A program made the translations under genes and the position numbers. From Heterostelium album PN500 (taxonomy: Eukaryota > Evosea > Eumycetozoa > Acytosteliales > Acytosteliaceae): 64,000 nt of DNA. Where the stretch lies: the NCBI RefSeq assembly GCF_000004825.1, contig NW_008805068.1, positions 1,733,471 through 1,797,470 of the forward strand. The letters run 5' to 3'. Shown here one piece after another: positions 1 through 13,122 of this stretch. The notes beneath the pieces are model-generated. The model was not told the origin of the DNA and did no database searches. It worked only from the letters and a program-made list of their open reading frames with translations. The stretch's first letter is position 1. Every line of letters starts with the position of its first letter.

Positions 1-1804
1 ACATTCAAACAGAGTTTGATAATGATTAAACGCTCTGGGGTGACCACTCCAGTCAGCAAGTCAGAGGTAAGAGTCAACGCCATGATAACATCGAGTTCGG
101 TGTCGCTATAGTTTGATTTACCAGTGTAACGAGCACGTACTACATCCAACTTGTTGGTGATGATAGTTGTCAGCTGTTGAGTCATCAATGAGATATGAGC
201 AGAGATCATAGCGGTACGACGATGGAATGTACCCTGAATCGACTTGAGAAGCTCGGCGCATTGGAAGAGACGACGCACATCCGATGGCTTGAGTGGCGCA
301 GTCAAAGACATGTGTAGACCAATCATAGTCTTAAAGAGATGACTGATATGATAGGAGAGCAAGATACCCTGGATAATCTGACCGATACGCGAGAGATTGG
401 CATCCCAAAATCCACCACGGTTATTCAAACTGCCGGATTCCATACGAACCATCCAACGACTGACCTGGAGATAGTAAGACTTTACACGCTGAGCGAATTC
501 CTTGTCGACAATCTTCAAGTATTCTCTACGAGCACCCTGAATATCTGGATTTCCAACGATCTTTATCATTCCTGGCATCAGAGTCGCGATAAAGTCGGCT
601 GGATACCAAATGACATTGTTGTAGATCGAAACCATTGGGACACGCTTTGTCAGCTCCCAGACTTGCTTGAAGAACGACTTGTCGGTGATGTCCTTGAAGA
701 TGGAGATATAAAAAGTGTACAATCCAAGCATTCCAGGGAACTTCTCACGTAGATACAACTCTGAGCTATCCATAATCTTGGCAGAGAGCAGACCAAAGAT
801 CGATTTGACATTCAGAGAGAACTCGGCTTTCAATTGCTTGTTGTTACGGACGTCAACGACACCCGGGAAATCAAACTCCTGTTGTACACACGACTGGAAG
901 ATGTAACCCTCGAGAAGCTGTCCTTTCAACGAGAGCAACAGCTTCTCGAGTTGGAAGAGACGCTCCTCTTCGGCGACACCATACTTTCCGGGCTCGGCAC
1001 GCACCGACTTTACCATACGCTGGAAACGTCCCCACGACGAGGACAATGCCTGGTTCTGAGTGACCACCTGGTCGAGTGTGATCAACACTGTGAAGAGATC
1101 GGCGAGCGAATAGAACACCGTTTGGAGGTGAACGTTCTTGAAGAACTTGGTGAATGCAGTGGTCTGGTTCTGGTAGCAACTGGCGAGCTGCGACACTACA
1201 TTTCGAGTGATGGCGTAGCAACGATTGACAAAGGCAGACAGGTCGATCATGAATGGCAGCAGACGACCGACCTCCACCTGGACGTCACCCTCCGACGCCT
1301 CACCGGTGATCTCACCAAAGACGATCAACGGTTGGTAGAACTTCAACTCGGCGGTCTCCTTGAGAATTCTAATCTGATTGGTGAGTGAAGCGAATACCAA
1401 CATCACTTTATTGAAGATCTTGTGTTCCGTTTTGATCAACTCGATGATATCTTGCTGTTCATAGGGACGAATGTAAAGACTGACCGGATCGACATTGAGA
1501 TCCGATGACTCTGACAATGTTTCATCCAATGCCTCTTCGATCTGCCAAATCTGTTGTGCATAATCAACAGCGAATTGATTCAATTTTGTCAATTGTTGTT
1601 CTCCAACCAGTTCTAAATAGATAGAGATTCAAACAAATATTGATATTAATACGCTTTTGTTTTTTTTTTTTGTTTTTTTTATATATCTTTATTTGATCAA
1701 AATAACATACTTGATGAACCATCTTCAAATGCGTCGAATGTATACTCATCATTGTTGACAAGACTGGTACTAGCAGTATTTGGTGTTGCTGTAGCACTCG
1801 ACAT
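1..1804 (-). CDS. washc4: WASH complex subunit 4 (SWIP), N-terminal part
   Basis: Exon 1 is 1804..1711 and exon 2 is 1612..1, still open at the window edge, so the C-terminus is missing. The joined frame starts MSSATATPNT and enters the SWIP/KIAA1033 family. Recognisable family blocks include an early E-E-A-L-D-E segment, DPVSLYIRPYEQQDIIELIK, an acidic stretch VEVGRLLPFMIDLSAFVNRC, and KGQLLEGYIFQSCVQQEFDF. SWIP belongs to the five-protein WASH complex that activates Arp2/3 on endosomes and, in Dictyostelium, on lysosomes for V-ATPase retrieval (family knowledge). The intron (1710..1613, GTATGT...TTTAG) contains T/A runs and has phase 1. The start ATG precedes a short acidic, Ser/Thr-rich leader. 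Plus-strand ORFs over 339-1388 are antisense shadows of this gene. Confidence 0.9.
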
Positions 1805-2116
1805 TTATAATATATAGTCTATATAACAATTTAATAAATAATATAGATTAAACAATCAACTAATCACTTTTTATCTATTTATATTATTATTATTATTATT
1901 ATTGTGTTATTCTTTAATTATTAAATATCTATAGATTATAATTGTTTAAAAATTATTGTTCTGTTTTCATTTAGAATACTTATCAGCAAGGCACACTAAC
2001 AATAAACTTTTTGCAAAAAAAAAAAAAAAAAAGATTTTTAAAAATCAAAAAATGCATGGAATAAAATTTTCTGCAGAATTTTCGATATTCATTTATTAAT
2101 TAAAATATTTATTATG

Positions 2117-3029
2117 TTATTGAATGATTGAAACAGCTTGTCTTCCCATTTGTCTCCATCTTTTTAAGAATAAATCTTTGTTGTAATATTCTACTTTGCC
2201 TGTATGTGGATCGTTTATAATGAATTCATTTTCATTGTAACTTTTTTTTTTAAATAAAAAAAAATCAAAAAAAAAGACTAGTTAGATGATTATTTTAATA
2301 TTCAATCTTTAACTTAACTTACCCAACTAATAATGCACAATGCTCTGGACTTACCCAATGAATTTCATTCTCGGGTACGTTTACATCGATCCATGTATCG
2401 GTGATACTAGGTTTTCTTAATTCCAATGTCATCCATATAATAATAGGATAGTTATATTTATTTAAATGATTTTTCAATATTTCTATATCAGATTCATCAT
2501 CATCATCATCACTACCACTTGTTGTTTCTGTTTCGAAATGATCCAATCTACTTTTTATATACTCTTCTGATTCATTTAATTTTAATGGATATTTAATATT
2601 TGCCAAATCATTACATTTATCTGTTAGATCTATTGCTTTTAATGAATTACTGTTGTTGTTGTTGTTGTTGTTGTCATTACTATTATTAAATTGATTATCG
2701 ATTAGATGATAAACGGGTTGATGAAACATTCCGAATGATAGTTTCGATGTGGGTAGGCCAACGAATGCCCTATATGGATTGCCACCGACCAATGAGATAT
2801 GATCCTGACACGGATCTTGTTCTTTTCCTACTTGCTCTGCAAGTACCTCTTTCGAGTATCTATCTTGATCGTTGTCATCACCCTTACAACAATGCTTTAA
2901 AAGCATCGAGACAGAGGTCACCTCACAACCAGTCGGGAGCGATGGATATTGATATTGTATATCAACATTAATCAATAGATCTTTTTTAATTTCTTGGTTA
3001 TTACTACTACCACTACTATTACTATTCAT
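2117..3029 (-). CDS. C39-like (YvpB-type) cysteine peptidase domain protein
   Basis: Exon 1 is 3029..2323 and exon 2 is 2240..2117, joined through a short GTAAGT intron to give about 276 aa. The fold signature is that of Peptidase_C39_2/YvpB. LPTGCEVTSVSMLL near the N-terminus supplies the nucleophile Cys35. EHCALLVGY spans the splice site and supplies His230. IINDPHTGK supplies the Asp (about 246). The segment between carries a poly-Asn run and a poly-Asp run, typical dictyostelid insertions. I see no signal peptide (the N-terminus is Ser/Asn-rich) and no membrane segment, so a cytosolic location is likely. YvpB-like proteins are mainly bacterial and their substrates are poorly known. The triad is intact, so activity is plausible, but the substrate is unknown. 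Confidence 0.75.
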
Positions 3030-5011
3030 TTATTGTTTGTTGTTTTATTAAAAATCAGATGTCGTTGCATCTTAAAATTAATCTGATCCCACACATTTTG
3101 GTTATTAAAATTTTGGAATTAAAAAAAAATCTAATTAAAAAAATCAAATAAAATCAAAAAAATAATAATAATTTATTTTTAAAAAAAAGATAGATATCTT
3201 TGTTTGTATTTAGTATACTATTATTTACAAATTGTTTTTTTAACAAAAATAAAGTTATTTTTCCAAAACAATCATTAGGTTTTCTTCTTTGGAATCTTAT
3301 TCAATCTATTAACCAATAATTTTTAAAATTATCCTTTAAAAGAGAATAAATATTTGGTCCACTTTAACCAACCAAAATTGGTTGGACATAAAATTAATAT
3401 TGTTGTTAATTTTTTTGGATTTTTTGGTTTTTTTTGGTTGTTTTTTTTTAATTGTTGATTTTTGTTTTTATCAAAGTTTGCGAGGAAATTTCTGTCTTAA
3501 ATTATCTCATTATTATTTGTGTTATTCTTATTTTATTTTTTGCAGTAATAAAAAAAAACAGACATACAGAAAAGAAAAATATATCAATAAACTACACAGC
3601 AGCAGAATAAAACAAATAAAACAAACAAATAAACCAAATAACAAACACACTGTCTAGCAATAATAATAATAGTAATAAATTTATAAATATAACACAACAC
3701 ACAACACACACTCACAATCTATCAACCAACAAACACACCCACTCTTACTCTTATCCAAACAAACCCATATAAACAATAATAATAATAATCCTTCATTCAT
3801 ATTACCTACCACACATCATAATTACCACCACCACCACTAACACCTTTTTTTAAATTGATATATATATATAAACATTTATTTATATTTATTTTATTTTTTT
3901 TTCTTTTTTGTTTTTTTTTCTTTTCAAAAACAAATAATTAAAATTTTTTATATATTTTTTATAAAAAAACAAAAAAAAAAACAAAAAACTTTAATTTATT
4001 TGAATTTATTGAATTGTCATAATTATCACAGTTATATATTTATATTGTTTTATTATTATCTTGTTATATAGTCTTTCTTTTATTTTTATTACCATCATCA
4101 TCATCAATCAATCAATTGTTAACTCTTGTTACACCTCTAAAATTTACTTATAACATTAAATTACTTTTTTTTTTTTTAAAACTTAACTGTTAAATAAATA
4201 CAAATTTCTCCATTATTTATATATTATTATACTACTATCCATCTTTTTCTTCAAATAAATTATTATAAATTTAGTTGTTTATTCAAAAAATATTTTTTTT
4301 CAAGTTGAATACTACACATTTCTGATCATTGTTATCTTATATATACAGATATACTATTCTTTTTTTTTCAAATATCAAGTTGTTTATCTAATTAATTATC
4401 GTAATCAAATACAAATTTTTTAAAAAAAAAGAAAAGAAAAAAAAAAAAAAGAAAAATCAAAATATAATCAAGAAATCTCAAAATTAATATCATTCATTTT
4501 TAATTCATCATATACCTACACATACATACATATATATATATACTTTCAATATTTATTATTAATACTATAGTTATAATCCTTCATTCACAGTAAAAATTCA
4601 AAAATCATTTGAATCATATATTTTTTTTTTAATTTTTTTATAAACTACATCTTTACCTTTAATCAGAAGTAACAACATTATCAAATTTATTTATTCTTAT
4701 TTTATTGTTTTTTTTATTATTTTTTTGCTTTTTTCAAAACATACATCTGTGAATTAGTTTTCGTACAGTGACAGCACCAACATCAACATCAACATCACCA
4801 ACAACAACATAACAGCAATCTTTTATTTATATACTATTTATAATTTTCAAAAAAGAATTAATTTATTTTTTAGCAAGATAGATAGAAAGACAAACAAACA
4901 GCTACATAATAATCGACTTTAATATTTTATATATATCCTCTTCTTCCCTCTTATTAGTTCATCAAATTTCCAAACTAAAGAGTTTGTTGTTGATCAATAT
5001 CTTACCAATCA
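3030..5011. other. Intergenic region / 5' leader of the Asn-rich gene
   Basis: About 2 kb of very AT-rich sequence with many T and A runs, between the divergently transcribed peptidase gene and the Asn/Gln-rich gene. A 91-codon ORF at 3382-3657 is Phe/Leu then Lys/Asn rich and looks like chance translation of T- and A-runs. The CA-rich blocks near 3700-3840 and 4770-4810 resemble dictyostelid 5' leaders. I see no RNA gene. Confidence 0.5.
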
Positions 5012-6545
5012 ATGGAGACAAGCACACTAAGTATGTATTTTTAAAAATATTTATTCCTTTCTTTTTTATCTGAGATGTTAACAACTTTTTTATTTCAGAA
5101 TCAAATGGCGTTAGTTCACCTTCATTGTCATCATCTGGTACTTATCAACCGCACAACAACACCAACGGTAAATCACTAAACAGCTCTGGCGGATCATACT
5201 ATTCAGCGCACAAGCAACAGAATGGATATGTCAAAGATTACAATAACAGCAATGCAAGCGGTGGCGCATCGAACGGAGTAAAGACTCACCACCATACTCC
5301 GTTGATCAATGCAAACGCCACAGTAGTATTTCCAACATTCAAAAAGAATCCAACAGAGACTTCGCAGTCTCTGCTTAGCAATCAAAGCAACACTTCAGGT
5401 CGAAGTGTTGTTCCCTCTTCTTCCATCCAGCAGTCGGCATCAACCTCGGCCAACTCCCTAAAAACATCAACACAACCAACACCAACTACACTGTCAACAC
5501 CTAATATATCACCTACCACACAGGCCAACTCTGCAGCGTCAACACCAGCACCGACTCCACCTCCCGCTCCAATGCCAACGGCATCTACAGTTCTGTATAA
5601 AGCACCGAACTCTACCAATACATCACCCACTTCACTCTCTTCTTCATCTTCAGCAGTAGCCACAAACAATAGTACTACATCACCTCTTAATCTTAATGGA
5701 GCGATCAGTCAAAATAATCACTATCACACTGCATTCAATAACAACAATGTACACAATTCAAACAACAACAATAATTATCAAAGCAATGGTTTTACGAATC
5801 ATAACCATAGTAACAACAATTACCAGAAATATACAAACAACAACAATAGTACAACAAATCCGATAAACTCCTCATGGAGCACTTCCCCACAAATGAAATC
5901 ATCATCCAACTATCCATCACAGCAAAATATCGATTCTTACGATAGCAACAAACAATCTGATTATCAAATTAGAAGAAATAACAGCAATAATCAATTAAAC
6001 CGTGGTTATAACCACCCTAAGGCACCACCTGTAGGACCTTCACCTCATCACAATGGATTCAACAGATCAAACAGTGAGAATTTTAAATACAATTCTTCAT
6101 CAAGATCATCTACTTTCCAAACCAACAATACAAACTACCATAATAATAATAGTAATAACAACAATAGCAACATCAACAGCTATGTGAATAATAATAATAA
6201 TACTAATAATAATACTACACATAATATTAATACTAATTTCCACAATCATTCGTTGTCTAACAGTGCCAACAATGTTAGTGTTAATAGTCACCATACACCA
6301 ACTTATAACAGTCATAACAGCGGCTACAATAATAATAACAATACTTCCTATAAACAAGCAAACGGAAATAATAGACATTATCCTCAAAGATCCACTTCCT
6401 CTCCATTTATAGAATATAAACCACAACATTCCTATAATAACAACGGTGGCTATCATAATACTAACAAAGCCAACCAAATCGGTCAAGATCATATCAATGA
6501 CCCTCTCCCACAACAACAAAAGAACAGTGTCATCAATGTTGATTT

Positions 6546-6587
<42 letters not shown>

Positions 6588-7263
6588 GCAGCAACAGCAC
6601 CATTCATTTGCCCATACAGCACCAGTTCCAATTCCAACAAACTCCACTCAACAACAAAATTCCAACCAAATCATATCACCACAACCTCAACAGGCATTGA
6701 CTGAACATTCTCGTAATGTTGTTTCTAGTAGTGCCGATGACGATATGAATGTTCTCCTCGATAAACTTCATCTCTACACAAACAAACCCGAATCCCCACT
6801 CAACAATGAGCACAGTCTATCATCTCGATTTGAACATGACGAAGACTACTACAATCCCTACGATTCGTATTCCGCTCCAACCACACCCAATCACCACTCT
6901 GCTCCAAGTATCAATTGCGATGTGTTCTCTAATGGATTCAGCACCTGGGCACCAAGAAGTAAATCATCGCAATCCGCTCTTCAACAGCAACAATACAATA
7001 TGGCCGTGCACCAACATCTCATGCACCAACAACAGCTTCAACAGTTCCAATTACAGCAACAACAGCTCCAACAACATCAACAAGGTGGTAACTTGCCAAA
7101 CATTCCACCAGGTTTTGAAAGTAATAACTATTCAAACTTTATTGATCAACCTCCTTTAGTTAATTCAAAAGGACAACAAATCTTTACAGGTTACCCAATT
7201 TCCTACTTTCAGCAATCAAATCAGCAACACTATGAATATACAATCAGCCAACAACAACTATAA
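5012..7263 (+). CDS. Asn/Gln/Ser-rich low-complexity protein
   Basis: A tiny first exon (5012..5030, METSTL) is spliced through a GTATGT...TTTCAG intron to exon 2 (5099..7263), giving about 727 aa. Most of the protein is low complexity: Ser/Thr/Pro-rich to about residue 200, then poly-Asn, then about 18 Gln near 6547-6597, then Gln/His-rich to the end. Less repetitive islands lie near the C-terminus: an acidic segment beginning DDDMNVLLDKLHLY, an aromatic patch FSNGFSTWAPR, and PPGFESNNYSNF. They could be short interaction motifs. I recognise no domain and found no convincing PAM2 motif. The composition is prion-like, which is common in dictyostelids. Function unknown. Confidence 0.8.
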
Positions 7264-7449
7264 ATTAACTACTCTAAAGACAAACAAAGCTATCCTATAA
7301 TCCTGAATTAAATAAAAAACCAATGAATTTAAAAAGGATTCAATTAATTGAACTTTCATATAATAACAAAAACAAAAAAAAAAAAAAAAAAGTTACTACA
7401 AAAAAAAAATTACTCCAAAAGTTTTAAATTTTATTTTGAATAAATAATA

Positions 7450-10129
7450 TTAATGATCACCCTCTTCATCCTGATCTTTATTCTTCCAGCCATTATCATC
7501 ATCCCAAGAAGATGGAGCACCATTTGATTTTCTGGTGGGTGTGAGTGATCCAATTGTATCGGGCATATCCTTCAATATTGGTAGATAGTGTGTCAAAGTA
7601 TTAATTGGTTTAGCAAAAATAGATGGTAACATTGGTTTTCCTGGAGTCTCTGCAACACCAGAGGCTCTCAAACTTGATCCATTAGTTGATGTGTGTGAAG
7701 ATCTTGGAGGTGCAGCTGCTGCAAGGTGATCAGGTACATTTGCTGGAGGTGCAACAAAAAGGGGTGGATCCACTGACGGTAAGTAGTTGAATCGAGATGC
7801 CGCTGAAACACGGTTTTTGTTCAACTCCAGATGCAATCTAATACTCTGGAATGTTAGCTCGAGTTGTTGACGTCGTTCTGGATTAAGTATAGCAGTATTC
7901 GCATCGCTTGTCATGATTTGATCCGAGGGTACGGGAAGTTCCATTTTTATCACCGATGTATTACGATAGTAGATGAATGGCGATGCCAATGATTGCCATC
8001 CAATCGAAGTAAACTTATTGCCAGAGATAAATAACTTTTGAATCGACTTGTTATTTCTCAGGCAGTCGGCAAGAAGACATGCACCATGATCGTTCATTTC
8101 ATTTCCAGTGATGTCCAATGCTGTTATCGATTTGTTATTGTTCAACGATTGAATCAGTGGGTGTAGTGTCTGTCCAAATCCACGGTACGATGCCAATCCT
8201 AGCTTGGCCAGCTGCGAATGACGTCCGACAAAGTCGATGATTGCAGCGACCAACGCTGTATCTTCGGCGGGTGTGCTGTTATAACCAATATTTAGTGCGA
8301 TCATACCACTTACTTTGGCGAGTACATTCATGATATCGATGAGCTGACGACTGTTCAAACTGTTCATCGATAAATCCAATCCACCAATGAAATTACACTC
8401 CCCAAGCAAATCGACGAGAACCTGGCTAGAGTTACCGGCGAATCCGTTATTCGATAGATTGAAAGTGAGAGAATGGCGTGATAGCTTTTGATTGGCAACG
8501 AACGAAGTCAAGATGGTTCTCAGAGAGTCGCCAAACAATCCACACTCTGACATGTCGAGATATCGCAATGAACGGAAGCAACTCAATGCCTCGGTTGCCA
8601 ACAGCCTGGCATTTACCAATGTAATCTTATTCTTTGAAATGTCTAAATACTCGATAGCTTCGACCGCTCTGAGAGCAGCTGCCAACATTCCAAAGTTCAA
8701 CTGGCAGCCAGACAGTCGGAACTCCTTCAACGAATGAGCACCACGAATCTTACACAACCACGATACAAACGCAGAGGTACCAGTGTCTTGGAATCTATTG
8801 CCAGAGAACACCAGTGTCTCTAGTGTCAGTGACATTGCAAAGTTTCTCTCGAATGCCTGGAAGATCAGCGCCATTCCTCTCGGTGAGATGTCACACTTTG
8901 AGATATCCAAATGCAGCAATGAGTGATTGAATGCTGCAAGACCATCTGCCAAACTAACCACCGATTCATAACTCATCATATTGTTAGAGAGAATCAGTTT
9001 TTGGAGTCCACTGGTCAGACCTATATGCTGTAGTGCACTACCAAGTGGTGCATACGATTGCTCTGTTAATAGACCAGAGATATTCAACTCTGAGATCACT
9101 GTATTCGTATACATCATCTCTGCAACCGATGAAATAACATTGATATGTGGAACATTTACAATCTTTAAAGATCTAATAAATGTATTATGTCTAAGTGTAA
9201 TAATAGCTGTAAATAAATTGAAACTAATATAAAAAACATATTAACATATATTAATATTAAAAGGTCAAGTAGTATCTTATTTATATTTCAATTATGCTTA
9301 CCCAAGTGAACAGGTTGGATCGATACCTGGGATTTGAGCGAGATCCAACTCTGGATAACGAGTTAGGTAGAGTGTTTCAAGATGACGCAAATAGTCGAGT
9401 GTTGCCTTTCTCTTAAAGTAATGTGAGTGTGCAACGTATTGTTCGGCAATGCCTTTACCGTCGGCACCGAAATCATGATTGAATTGAATCGGTTGATATC
9501 GATTGGCGGGAAGTGTCACTCTCAATCTAAGTTCCGCTGGGAATCCACGCGATATCGTCAAAGTTGTGAATACAATCGATTTGATAATGATGTTCTCTAC
9601 TTTGCGATCCGGTGATTTAATGTAGAGAGAAGAGAATGGATTATTGCTATTGTTGTCGGCCACCTTGTTATTGTTTGCACCTGGATTGCTGTTGTTATCT
9701 TTGTATTTGATCTCTATACACTCTTGTGAGGAGATAGCACCTGCACCTGTAATCGAAGGTTCTGCAATCTCTATGAGATCGTAGTGATGTATCGACTTTG
9801 CCAATGTCTTGGCGTATTTTGTCTTTTTTATGATCAGTGATTTATAACGACCGACCACCAATATCCTCTGCTTGAATGTTGTACCATCATCGCTAACACT
9901 AACGATACCTTGGAATGCAATCTCCTCACCAAACAATCCACCAATCGGTCCCATTTGTTCAACTATAAAAGCTATAAACACATTCATTCAATCATATTAT
10001 TAATCAAAGTTTTTAAAATTAATACCAAAGACAATTTAAAAACATAAGAGTAACAAGTATAAATAAATACATACGTTGATCAGCTTCCAACATTTCAATT
10101 GGCTGATCAGATTGTTTATCTTTTCCCAT
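7450..10129 (-). CDS. CARMIL-like PH/leucine-rich-repeat protein
   Basis: Exons are 10129..10075, 9962..9302 and 9190..7450; the joined CDS is about 818 aa starting MGKDKQSDQP. The N-terminal 230 residues look like the divergent PH domain of CARMIL proteins, interrupted by an Asn-rich loop. The middle is a long array of LRRs of the LDISxNxI type (for example LDISKNKITLVNARLL and LDITGNEMNDHGA). It ends with the family-typical capping helix after the repeats (PERRQQLELTFQSIRLHLELN). CARMILs bind actin capping protein at the leading edge. This protein stops about 140 residues after the LRRs in a Pro/Ser-rich acidic tail, and I do not see the capping-protein interaction motif (LxHxTxxRPK). It may be a shorter paralogue of Dictyostelium p116/CARMIL. 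Exon 3 uses the second AG, since the first would bring in a stop. Confidence 0.8.
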
Positions 10130-10886
10130 TGTTTTTGTTTCTTTCTTTCTCGACTCACTAATCAACTACTCTTTATCTAAAAAAAAAAAACTATAAAATT
10201 ATATATTTAAAAAAATGAAAACAATATCTTTTTTTTTTAAAAGTTTTTGTAAAAATAAATATTAAATCTTAAAATAATTAATAATAAATAATTAACTGTG
10301 TGACAATGGATTGAAATGAATAAACAATCAAGAAATTGTTGACAACCAAAACACCCAACACACAATATCAATTTTCAAATAAAAATTTCAATTTTTTTTT
10401 GGCATTAATGACGAGATAACTAGTTCAAACAGAAAAATCAATTAATTAAAAAAAAAAATTCAAATAAAATCATTTATAAATCCTTTTTTCTTTTAAAACA
10501 AATAAACTTTATTATTTAATTGTTACTACAGAAAGAAATGGATTGGAATGAATGAATGATTATAAATTGGTTGATATGATTGAAAAAAAAACAAAAAAAA
10601 AAACAATTTTTGTTGTATAATATTTGGTTTAATAGTTAGTTTGTTTAACTTCTATTATTTGATTTGATTTGATTAGATTGATAGATATATATAATAAGGG
10701 TTTAAAAACAAAGTATAAAAATAAAATAAAATAAAATAAAATCGGTCAATAGAAATAAAATGAGATACAAAAAAAAAAAAAAAGTATAAAAAAGAATAGA
10801 GATATATAAAATAAATGAATGAAGTTATTGATAAAAAGATTAATGAATACAGCAGAGGCAGCAGTAAAGCAATTATTATTATAGGT
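10130..10886. other. Intergenic region between two minus-strand genes
   Basis: This is the 5' side of the CARMIL-like gene and the 3' side of rheb. It holds A/T runs and (AAAAT)n-type stretches near 10720-10740. I see no ORF with coding character and no RNA gene. Confidence 0.5.
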
Positions 10887-11797
10887 TTACATCAAAATAC
10901 AACCAGAGTTTTGTTGTTGCTCTGGTTGCTGACTTTTATCGATCTCTTGTAACATCAGTTTAAACACCTCTTCGACATTAACATTGTTCTTTCCAGAGCA
11001 CTCGCAAAATGCACATTCCCACTTGTTAGCTAGACTCTGTGCTTCCTCTTTACTAATTTGTCTATTTAATACATAAAGATTATCATTATTAATAATGAAT
11101 TCATTTTCATTTTTTTTGTTTTGTTTTGTTTTTTGTATAATTATCTATCTGATTTATCATACCTTTCACCTTCTAAATCCGATTTATTTCCAACCAAAAC
11201 CCTTGGGATCTTCTCTGTACCCAAAGCATTCAAAATCTTGTCATTTAAAACTTTTACAACCTCTAATGAAGAGGCAGATGTCACGCTATACACTAAAATA
11301 TATCCATGTATACCAACTGAATATTGCTTTTGTAAAATCGAATATTCATCCTGTTGTAATTGTGTGATTTTTAAAATGATCAATTGAATCAATCAATCAT
11401 TATTCATTATTAGTATCAAACCAATAGTAGAGATTGGATGATGAAGGTGTTTGAAACCTTCAAAGAAAATAACAATGAATAATAATAATAATAATAATAA
11501 TAACATACCTGACCAGCAGTATCTATAATTTCAGTAGAGTATTCACGGCTCCCTAGCTTTATTACTTTCTGAAAGGTATTTTCAATCGTTGGATTATAAG
11601 TATCCGGGCAATGCTTATCAACATACTGAATAGTAATAGTTGATTTGCCTATTGGTTTATATTAGTTTGTTTGTTTGTTTTGTTGTATCAATAAAGTAAG
11701 TAAATAATTATTGACACACTGTTTATTCGATTATTTTAAACTTACCAACAGCTCTGAAACCCATAACACATATCTTTCTCTTTGTTTGTGGTGCCAT
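10887..11797 (-). CDS. rheb: Rheb small GTPase
   Basis: Four exons: 11797..11746, 11648..11509, 11350..11163 and 11061..10887, giving 184 aa. The sequence is almost a textbook Rheb. It has GFRAVGKST (P-loop, with the Rheb-typical Arg in the third position), an effector region with YNPTIENTFQK, DTAGQDEYSILQKQY (switch II), NKSD (G4), CSGK (G5), and a C-terminal farnesylation box CILM. Rheb activates TORC1 at the lysosome. The CAAX box would be processed by an Rce1-type protease, and a candidate is encoded at 28984-30114. All four splice joints restore conserved Rheb sequence, including G|KST and DTAGQ|DEYS. An open stretch in intron 3 is not coding. Confidence 0.96.
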
Positions 11798-13122
11798 TAT
11801 TGTTTATTGATGTTGTTATATGATGATGTTATATAAATGAAGAAGAAGTAGTAAAAATATAAAACGAAACGAAAATAATAGTAGTTGTTGTTATTTATGT
11901 AGATAGATTATTATTTACAAATATTAAATGTATATACAATATATATATTGATGGTTGATAGTGATAGTAGTGATAGTGATAAAATGTATGTATATATTTA
12001 TAAATAAATATGTTATTCTCGATATCTATCCCTATTTGGTCTTGAGGTCAAGTGTCGAAAAACAAAAAAAAAAAAAACAAAAACAAAAAACAGTAATACC
12101 AAAATGTTCAGCAGTTGTTAACAACGTAATAAATTAAAATACTATGTTCCTCTTCTGTTCTGTTGGTTTGTTTTCACCTGCTTTTTTTTTTGTTGCAATA
12201 CTATATAGTAGTAGTAACAACAGAAATAGAGATTTTAAACGATTAAATTAAATTAAAATTTAATCGTCTTTAAATGTTATTGTTTATTAATATAAAATTA
12301 TTAAAATTGTGAATTCTATTTAATTAAAGTTAATGTGTTATGTATTTTATGTGTATATAATATATGTGATATGATAATTAATTGATATGATATGATATGA
12401 TAGGTACTTGTACTACAAATGAGCTGTATGTGAGAATGCCAATATCTATGCAATGGAAAGCAAAAAAAAAAAAACAAAATTAAAAATTAAAATTAAAAAA
12501 AATACCAAAAAAAAAATGGTTGAAGATATTAAAATTTAAATGTATTGCTCTGTTTAGACTTGTACAAGTTATTAGTTGTTTTTTAATCATATATAAATAT
12601 TGATTTCTATGTAAATGAAAAATATATGTTTATCACAATGAGACAAATTTTAAAAGAAAATAAAATGTTATGTTAACTTACAAGTTTGTTAAAAGAAAGA
12701 ATTCCCTTTTTTTTTTTTTTTAAATATTAATGTTTTTAAGTTATATACGAATAATGTATTGTTATTTCTTTGGCTTGATCAAAAACAAGAATAAAAAGAA
12801 AAGAAAAGAAAAAGAAAATTTGTCAATCAACAGTGATCATTTATTGCGGACAAAAGAATAAACAGTCGAATCATTGCAATGATTCCTTCACACAACCTTT
12901 TTATTTTATTTTATTTTTTTAATTTTTGAGGTGATCGAAACAAACACCAACGTGCTTATCTGACATCACTAAGCCACAATCTTAACTTGATATTTTTATA
13001 AAATTGCCCGAAAAATAAAAATCAATCATCTCGAACAATATAAATTAAAAAAAAAATAAAGAACGAATCATTCATTAAACAGTTTTGTTTTGTTTTTTTT
13101 GATTTTTTTTGATTTTATTTTA
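11798..13122. other. Intergenic region upstream of rheb
   Basis: 1.3 kb of AT-rich sequence between rheb and the cyclophilin gene, both on the minus strand. It contains simple repeats (a TGATATGATA repeat near 12380-12402, A and T runs, AAAAG repeats near 12800). The ORF at 11955-12137 is not coding-like. The part nearest 11800 should hold the rheb promoter. Confidence 0.5.

Noticed and set aside
339-1388. Two plus-strand ORFs of 137 and 184 codons
   Set aside because: They are antisense to the WASHC4 exon, whose minus-strand translation matches the SWIP family along the full length.
3382-3657. 91-codon ORF upstream of the Asn-rich gene
   Set aside because: It is Phe/Leu then Lys/Asn from T- and A-runs; no splice context or conserved motif.
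5382-6519. Minus-strand ORFs rich in Val, Ile and Met
   Set aside because: Antisense shadows of Ser/Thr and Asn repeat codons of the Asn/Gln-rich gene.
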